A DNA stretch of 64,000 bases, from NCBI GenBank assembly GCA_963753905.1, contig CAVWDZ010000001.1:682001-746000 (forward strand). Reading direction: 5' to 3'. The translations under genes and the position numbers were made by a program. The notes under the pieces were generated by a model. It saw nothing but the letters and a program-made list of their open reading frames with translations. It made no database searches and had not been told where the DNA came from. This document shows positions 59,504-64,000 of the stretch, piece after piece. Source of the stretch: Bog-756 sp963753905 (GTDB lineage Bacteria; Actinomycetota; Acidimicrobiia; Acidimicrobiales; RAAP-2). Positions within the stretch are counted from its first letter, which is position 1. Every line of letters begins with the position of its first letter.

Positions 59504-59941
59504 GTGACCGCGGGAGGGGAGGGCACCTCGGGTCCCGAGGCGGTCCGGGTGACCGGGTCGGTGCGGGTCCCCGTCTCCGAGTTGCAGTTCCGGTTCGGCC
59601 CGAGCGGTGGTCCCGGTGGTCAGCACGCCAACAAGGTGAACACCCGGGTCGAGCTCCGCTTCGACGTGGCCGGCTCCGCTGCGCTCGGCCCGCGCCAGCG
59701 GGCCCGGGTCATCGAGCGGATCGGTCCGGAGCTCCGGGTGGTGGCCGACGACGAGCGTTCGCAGTTCCGCAACCGGCAGCTCGCCACGGAGCGTTTCCGC
59801 GAGCGTCTGGCTGCCGCACTGCGCGTCGACACGCCACGCCGTCCGACGCGTCCGACCCGGGCGTCCATGGAGCGCAGATTGGATGCCAAGCGCCGGCGAT
59901 CGGAGCGCAAGCGATCGCGGCAGTCCGGCCCCGACGAGTGA
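59504..59941 (+). CDS. arfB: ArfB-like peptidyl-tRNA hydrolase (class I release factor domain)
   Basis: A 145-residue protein with the catalytic GGQ motif in 'FGPSGGPGGQHANKVNTRVE', the RF-1 domain fold, and a basic C-terminal tail ('RRLDAKRRRSERKRSRQSG') that in ArfB inserts in the empty mRNA channel. It releases peptides from stalled, non-stop ribosomes. GTG 59504 is chosen; GTG 59486 adds six residues and cannot be excluded. Its start region is divergent from the SDR gene. Confidence 0.88.
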   Translation: MTAGGEGTSGPEAVRVTGSVRVPVSELQFRFGPSGGPGGQHANKVNTRVELRFDVAGSAALGPRQRARVIERIGPELRVVADDERSQFRNRQLATERFRERLAAALRVDTPRRPTRPTRASMERRLDAKRRRSERKRSRQSGPDE

Positions 59942-59962
59942 GGGCCGGGGCGCCCCGGTCGG

Positions 59963-60886
59963 TCAGCCGGCCTTGGTCACATCCTGTGTGGGGCTTGCCC
60001 ACGCCGTGTCGAGCAGGAGGTCGATCTCGGTGGTCAGGCGTTCGGGGTGGGCCCGCAGCTCGAGTACCGAGTTGGCCTGGAGCAGCTGGCCCTGGGGAAG
60101 GCGCTTGGCCAATTGCTCGGCGTCGTGAAACGGGTGCAGACGGTCGCTCCGGTGGCCGATGACCACGGCCGGGATCTGCATCGCTGCCCGCTCCTCGACG
60201 GTCGGCGCGATGGGCCCGGCCAGGATCCCGTGGAGGACGGCAGCGGTCTCCTGAGCATCGCTGGAGAGCGTGTTCATCACACTGTCGACCGGGCCGTTGC
60301 CGGTGCGGGGGAGCCTGCGGAAGACGCCGGCGACCAGGTTCACCAGCGGCCGTGCGAAATGGACCGCAAACAGCATGGGGACGAAGGTTGCCGCGGCCGC
60401 CGGTAGCGCCCACTCGAGGACCGGCATCTCGATGACCAGGCCCCGGACCCGCTCGGGCGCCTGGGCGGCCACGAGGAGGCTCACGTTCCCGCCGAGGGAG
60501 ACCCCGCCCACCACGGCCTGGTCGATGTCCAGGTAGTCGAGCAGGTTCACCACGTGGTGCGCGTAGGTGTCCATCCGGTGGAACGATGCCCGCATGGGAC
60601 GCTCGGACAAGCCGTGTCCGGGCAGGTCGAGCAGGATGACCCGGTTCCCCCTCGCGGCGAGGTCGACGGCCAGGCGGCGGTTGAGGTTGGCGTCGAGCAG
60701 GATCCCGTGCAGGAAGACCAGGACGCGCGGGCCCTGTCCGTGCACCTCGTAGTAGAGCTCGAGGCCCTCAGACTCGAACATCCCGACCTCGTAGGGGACG
60801 GTCTGCTGCCCCGCGCCGGCAACGGGCGACCGCACTCTGGACGCCCCCCGAGACGTGTGTGCCGCTTCAGCCCCCCCTGTCGTCAT
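59963..60886 (-). CDS. Alpha/beta hydrolase
   Basis: An alpha/beta-hydrolase-fold enzyme with oxyanion-hole 'VLVFLHGILLDANLNRRLAV', nucleophile elbow 'AVVGGVSLGGNVSLL', acid-region 'VVIGHRSDRLHPFHDAE' and a His probably in 'LELRAHPERLTTE'. Residue length from ATG 60886 is 307. The first 35 residues are low-complexity, and ATG 60781 ('MFESEGLELYYEVHG', with GAGG seven bases upstream) would give a normal 272-residue enzyme. I regard either start as possible. The longer version overlaps the nitrilase gene by 20 bp. Substrate unknown. Confidence 0.82.
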   Translation of the reverse strand: MTTGGAEAAHTSRGASRVRSPVAGAGQQTVPYEVGMFESEGLELYYEVHGQGPRVLVFLHGILLDANLNRRLAVDLAARGNRVILLDLPGHGLSERPMRASFHRMDTYAHHVVNLLDYLDIDQAVVGGVSLGGNVSLLVAAQAPERVRGLVIEMPVLEWALPAAAATFVPMLFAVHFARPLVNLVAGVFRRLPRTGNGPVDSVMNTLSSDAQETAAVLHGILAGPIAPTVEERAAMQIPAVVIGHRSDRLHPFHDAEQLAKRLPQGQLLQANSVLELRAHPERLTTEIDLLLDTAWASPTQDVTKAG

Positions 60887-61712
60887 GGAGTCCACGGTAC
60901 GCCGCGGGTCGCCGGTTCGCCAGCACCGGCAGCTCGGCCCGCACTCTGGTGAGGGTCTGGAAGTCCAGGTCGGCGATCACGACGCCGGGCGTGGCGTCCT
61001 CTCGCACGGCCAGGACCGTCCCCCATGGATCGACGATCATCGAGTGCCCGTGACAGTGGGGCATCCCCGGTGGCAGCCGGCCGACCTGGCCGGCACCGAT
61101 CACGAAGACCTGCTCCTCGACGGCGCGGGCCCGGAGGAGCAGCTCCCAGTGGGCGGGCCCGGTGGTGGCGGTGAACGCGGCAGGCACCGCAACCACCGTG
61201 GCGCCGGAGAGGGCCAGCATCCGGTAGAGCTCGGGGAAGCGCACGTCGTAGCAGAGGGAGAGCCCGAGGACCGCACCCTCGCCGTCGAGCGCGACGGTCA
61301 CCGCGTCCTCTCCCGGGGCGATGGTGTCCGACTCTCGGAAAGCAGCGCCTGCCAGGCTCACGTCGAAGAGGTGGATCTTGCGGTAGACCGACACCACCCC
61401 ACCGTCCGGGCCGAGCACGCAGCAGGTGTTGGCCAGGCGGTCGTCCCCGTCGCCGCGGCGCTCCGGGAAACTGCCGGACACCAGGTGGATGCCCCAGCGT
61501 CTCGCCGCTCCCGAGGCCCAGGAGACCGTCGGTCCCCCGATCGTCTCGGCTCCGGCCCGCAACGCCTCGGGCGTACCGGCCACCGAGAAGTACTCGGGGA
61601 GGACCACGAGGGTCGCTCCCGCTCGGGCCGCGGCTTCCACCAGGGCGTCGGCCGCCCGCAGGTTGCGCTCGCGGTCGGTGTGCGCGGTTGTCTGAACGGC
61701 TGCGACGCGCAT
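60867..61712 (-). CDS. Carbon-nitrogen hydrolase (nitrilase superfamily, Nit/omega-amidase type)
   Basis: A 281-residue nitrilase-superfamily amidase. The catalytic triad is E40 ('VVLPEYFS'), K112 ('VYRKIHLFD') and C154 ('LSLCYDVRFPELYRML'). The Cys motif LCYDxRFPELYR is that of the Nit1/Nit2 branch, which hydrolyses deaminated glutathione or alpha-keto acid amides. ATG 61712 starts the conserved 'MRVAAVQTTAHTDR'; a GTG 30 bases upstream is less likely. It diverges from the hydrolase gene at 61742. Confidence 0.9.
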   Translation of the reverse strand: MRVAAVQTTAHTDRERNLRAADALVEAAARAGATLVVLPEYFSVAGTPEALRAGAETIGGPTVSWASGAARRWGIHLVSGSFPERRGDGDDRLANTCCVLGPDGGVVSVYRKIHLFDVSLAGAAFRESDTIAPGEDAVTVALDGEGAVLGLSLCYDVRFPELYRMLALSGATVVAVPAAFTATTGPAHWELLLRARAVEEQVFVIGAGQVGRLPPGMPHCHGHSMIVDPWGTVLAVREDATPGVVIADLDFQTLTRVRAELPVLANRRPAAYRGLHDDRGG

Positions 61713-61741
61713 CTCACAGGGTAGGCCGGGGATCGGGCACA

Positions 61742-63049
61742 ATGACCGACGGGGCCCACCCGCGGCTCCGGCTCCGGCCGCGAGAAATGAGTGCCGTGTC
61801 CTTCGAAGACTCCGAGGTGGTCCGAAGCGCCGTTCGGGTCGAGGGCTTCCGCGACGATGAGTTCAACTACCAGTTGATCCGGACCCTCGGGGTGGCCGAC
61901 TACGGCGGTTCGACGGTGGGCGAGTGCCTGGCGATCGTGGCGGAGATCGCCGACGGCAGTCCCGAAAGCTGGGCTACGGCCTTCGAGGGCCTTGCCGAGC
62001 GGGTCGAGGAGCGGGGGAGGTCCTGTCTGTCCGCCGGGCGGCGGGTCAGCGCGCGGGACCATCTGCTGCGGGCCTCCACGTACTACCGGACGGCCGAGTA
62101 CTACGCAGCAGGGACCACCGGAGGGGCCCTACGGGCGGGCGAGCGGAGCCTGGCCTGCTTCTCCGATGCCTCGGCGCTACTCGATCCACCCGTGGAGAGG
62201 GTCGAGATCCCCTTCGAGGGTGGTTCGCTGCCCGGGTACCTGGTGCGACCGGCCCCGAACGACGCCGACCGAGGCGGTCGTCCCACCCTGGTCGGGGTGG
62301 GAGGGTTCGATTCGAGCGCCGAGGAGCTCTACTTCCACCTGGGGGCTCCGGGAGCCGAGCGGGGATGGAACGTCTTCGTGTTCGACGGGCCCGGTCAGCT
62401 CGGCTGCATGCGCGCCAATCCCGCGATGACCTTCCGGCCGGACTACGAGGTGCCACTTGCCGCGGTCCTCGACGAGCTCGAGGGTAGGCCCGATGTCGCC
62501 GCCGACCGACTGGCACTCACCGGCGAGAGCTTCGGGTCCTATTTCGCCGCTCGGGCCGCGTCCTCCGATCGGCGGATCGGGGCGCTCGTGGCCAACCCAC
62601 CGGTGGTGGACATGAGCCGGTACATGGAGGCTTGGGTCGGAACCGACGTGTACCGGATGGTGCGGGACATCCGGCCCGAGGACGTCGCCGGCGTCCCCGA
62701 GGACCTCATGCCCCGCCAGATGCAGTGGGGGATCGAGGCCATCTGCACCCGCTTCGGTGTCCCCTCCTTCCACGCATGGCGCGACGCGATGGCCGCCTAC
62801 CGTCTGGGTGACCGCTGCGCCGACATCCGGTGCCCTGTCCTGGCCTTGGTCGGGGAGCGCGAGGGGGCCGAGCCGATCGCGCAGTTCGAGGCGTTCGTGG
62901 CCGGTGTGTCGGGCCCGGTCACGCCGGTGGTGTTCCGCCCGGCCGACGGCACGTCGACCCACTGCCAGTCGGACAACATCCGGCTGTCGGCCCAGGTCAT
63001 CTTCGACTGGCTGGACTGGCAGCTGCCCGGACCCGACACCCCCGACTGA
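61742..63049 (+). CDS. Alpha/beta hydrolase, DPOH/FrsA-like two-domain type
   Basis: A 435-residue hydrolase with a helical N-terminal domain (about 1-150) typical of the 2,6-dihydropseudooxynicotine hydrolase/FrsA group: 'RVSARDHLLRASTYYRTAEY'. The C-terminal alpha/beta domain has 'TLVGVGGFDSSAEELYFHLG', 'VFDGPGQLG', the nucleophile Ser in 'LALTGESFGSYFAARAASS', an acid in 'LALVGEREGAEP', and His in 'ADGTSTHCQSDN'. ATG 61742 is taken; ATG 61787 is an alternative. It could hydrolyse a C-C bond or ester; the substrate is unknown. Confidence 0.84.
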   Translation: MTDGAHPRLRLRPREMSAVSFEDSEVVRSAVRVEGFRDDEFNYQLIRTLGVADYGGSTVGECLAIVAEIADGSPESWATAFEGLAERVEERGRSCLSAGRRVSARDHLLRASTYYRTAEYYAAGTTGGALRAGERSLACFSDASALLDPPVERVEIPFEGGSLPGYLVRPAPNDADRGGRPTLVGVGGFDSSAEELYFHLGAPGAERGWNVFVFDGPGQLGCMRANPAMTFRPDYEVPLAAVLDELEGRPDVAADRLALTGESFGSYFAARAASSDRRIGALVANPPVVDMSRYMEAWVGTDVYRMVRDIRPEDVAGVPEDLMPRQMQWGIEAICTRFGVPSFHAWRDAMAAYRLGDRCADIRCPVLALVGEREGAEPIAQFEAFVAGVSGPVTPVVFRPADGTSTHCQSDNIRLSAQVIFDWLDWQLPGPDTPD

Positions 63050-63082
63050 GCACGCCCCGAGCGGAGTCGGTGCTCGGACCGG

Positions 63083-63682
63083 TCAGAGGCCGAGCCGGCG
63101 CGAACAGGCGGGCCACTGGCCCCAGCCGCTTCGGGCCTGCAGGCGGCTGGCGGCCTCGTCCTGCACGGCCGGTGGGGCATCGCTCGGGAGGCCGGCATAG
63201 CCGAGACCGTGCCAGGTCTGGAGGGAGAACTGGTACGCCCCGTAGTACCCGTTGCCGGTGTCGATGGCATAGTTGCCGCCCGACTCGCACTGGCGGAGCG
63301 CCGCCCACACGCCCCCGGACGGGGGGACCGCCGGCGGTGCGAGGGTCACCAGCGGGACCAGCGGGGAGGGTACGGCGGGCGGGACAACCGGAACCGGGAG
63401 GTGCAGCGAGGCCAGGGCGATGGTGAGCCCGGGAGGCGATGGGGCCGTCGGGGACTGCCCGGAAGCGGCCTCGCCGGCGGCGATGCCGTCGAGTGCGAGA
63501 CGCGCGCTCACCTCGGCAGCGGTGCGACCTGCGGTCGCGGCGATCGGGACCCGGTGCAGCCGATGGTGCCGCGGCAGGCCCGCTGCCGCAGCAGCAGCGC
63601 CGAACGGCTGCCACGCGGCGACGGCGACAAGCGTCGAGCAGACGATCGCTGCGGAAACCATGTGGAACCGGAGCGAACGCAA
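63083..63682 (-). CDS. Secreted Rpf-like transglycosylase-domain protein
   Basis: A 199-residue exported protein. The N-terminal signal peptide (residues about 5-35) is 'MVSAAIVCSTLVAVAAWQPF' and Ala-rich. A Pro-rich linker (about 75-125) leads to a C-terminal resuscitation-promoting-factor-like domain: 'WAALRQCESGGNYAIDTGNG', where the Glu of CESGG is the catalytic acid, then 'YYGAYQFSLQTWHGLGYAG' and a closing Cys in 'WPACSRRLGL'. It should cleave peptidoglycan glycan strands. The TTG start is set by GGAGG nine bases upstream; an ATG seven codons later lacks a ribosome site. Confidence 0.88.
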   Translation of the reverse strand: MRSLRFHMVSAAIVCSTLVAVAAWQPFGAAAAAAGLPRHHRLHRVPIAATAGRTAAEVSARLALDGIAAGEAASGQSPTAPSPPGLTIALASLHLPVPVVPPAVPSPLVPLVTLAPPAVPPSGGVWAALRQCESGGNYAIDTGNGYYGAYQFSLQTWHGLGYAGLPSDAPPAVQDEAASRLQARSGWGQWPACSRRLGL

Positions 63683-64000
63683 GGCGTGCGCCTCCTTACC
63701 GTCGTCGGAGCCCGGAGGCGAACACCAAGAGTAGCGATACTACTACTTACAGTGATCTTGATGTCAACTCCTGCCCTTTCGGGCAGTTCGAGATCGACGG
63801 GCGCTGGTGGACCGGTCTGCTGGCCAGGCTGGGTGTCCCTCCGGGGGCAACTGTAGGTGCCTGGGGATGCGATGCACCGGACCCTTGCGCGACCGGTGGG
63901 GTGGGCAGAACCTGGAGTAGTGAACGATGGAGAGGAGGCAGGGTCGGGATGAGTGCCTCCGTACGACCGTCTTCTGACCCGGCCCCCGGGACCTGCTGAG
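63683..64000. other. Intergenic region upstream of the rpf-like gene
   Basis: The 318 bp hold a consensus-like minus-strand promoter near 63737-63767 and a strong hairpin CTGCCC-TTTC-GGGCAG (63771-63786), whose minus-strand form has a GAAA loop directly before the -35 hexamer. On the plus strand a 16-codon frame (ATG 63949 to stop 63999) follows GAGGAGG, but there is nothing to show it is a gene. No known riboswitch pattern was recognised. Confidence 0.5.
63737..63767 (-). promoter_or_regulatory. Sigma-70-type promoter of the rpf-like gene
   Basis: On the minus strand the perfect TTGACA (63762-63767) is followed by TAGTAT (63737-63742) after 19 bases, or by TAGTAG (63740-63745) after 16. The -10 region lies in the small inverted repeat AGTAG-TATCG-CTACT, a possible operator. 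The predicted leader is about 50 bases. Confidence 0.55.

Noticed and set aside
63830..63900. Cobalamin-riboswitch-like GCAACTGT in the terminal intergenic region
   Set aside because: The surrounding conserved blocks and pairing of the cobalamin element are missing, and no transport or biosynthesis gene follows.
63949..63999. 16-codon plus-strand frame with a GAGGAGG upstream
   Set aside because: Too short and without conserved features; it ends one base before the window edge, so context is missing.

Overview
The window is high-GC DNA with dense gene packing, many GTG starts and 4-base ATGA/GTGA gene junctions. Several starts lie 6-7 bases behind a TAnnnT hexamer, as in leaderless actinobacterial transcripts. 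The steroid/acyl-CoA genes (close matches to Mycobacterium FadE26, FadE27, FadE30, IpdF and FadD3) and a secreted protein ending in 'GGIFAFGDA' repeats point to an actinobacterium, most likely class Acidimicrobiia. The lineage is inferred from protein features only.

Layout. 1-1344: end of xseA, then xseB. 1356-5033: acyl-CoA ligase divergent from a metallo-beta-lactamase hydrolase and a ferredoxin-reductase-type flavoprotein. 4970-9134 (minus): MoxR ATPase, DUF58 and transglutaminase. 9276-16405 (minus): a coupled set of DUF1214 protein, sulfotransferase, glpD, an alkyl-DHAP-synthase-like flavoprotein and an FGGY kinase. 16664-18715: secreted beta-helix/repeat protein. 18833-23360: a redox-stress island with a PerR-like regulator, rubrerythrin, HdrD/GlpC-like iron-sulfur protein and DUF3501 protein, converging on an encapsulin operon. 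23560-24648: ssb, a small ORF and msrB. 24826-45314: lipid/steroid-type catabolism, containing fadE30, ipdF, a frameshifted fadD3, two more ligases, two duplicated P450s with a ferredoxin, a thiolase, and fadE26-fadE27 behind a KstR-like box. 45311-48144: small metabolic genes. 48270-49485: an IS630-type element. 49500-58136: mug, kdpD, kdpE and two further DUF4118 sensors around a DUF2254 protein. 58206-63682: OsmC, SDR, ArfB, hydrolases, nitrilase and an Rpf-like secreted protein.

Most notable system: at 21850-23360 a nitrobindin-like heme-binding beta-barrel protein is translationally coupled to a Family 1 encapsulin. Its C-terminal tail contains LGIGSL, the signature of encapsulin cargo-loading peptides. 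This predicts a nanocompartment holding a heme beta-barrel protein, a cargo class I do not recall being described. It lies tail-to-tail with a PerR/rubrerythrin operon that carries a 36-bp palindromic operator, so a role in peroxide, NO or peroxynitrite stress or in heme handling is plausible.
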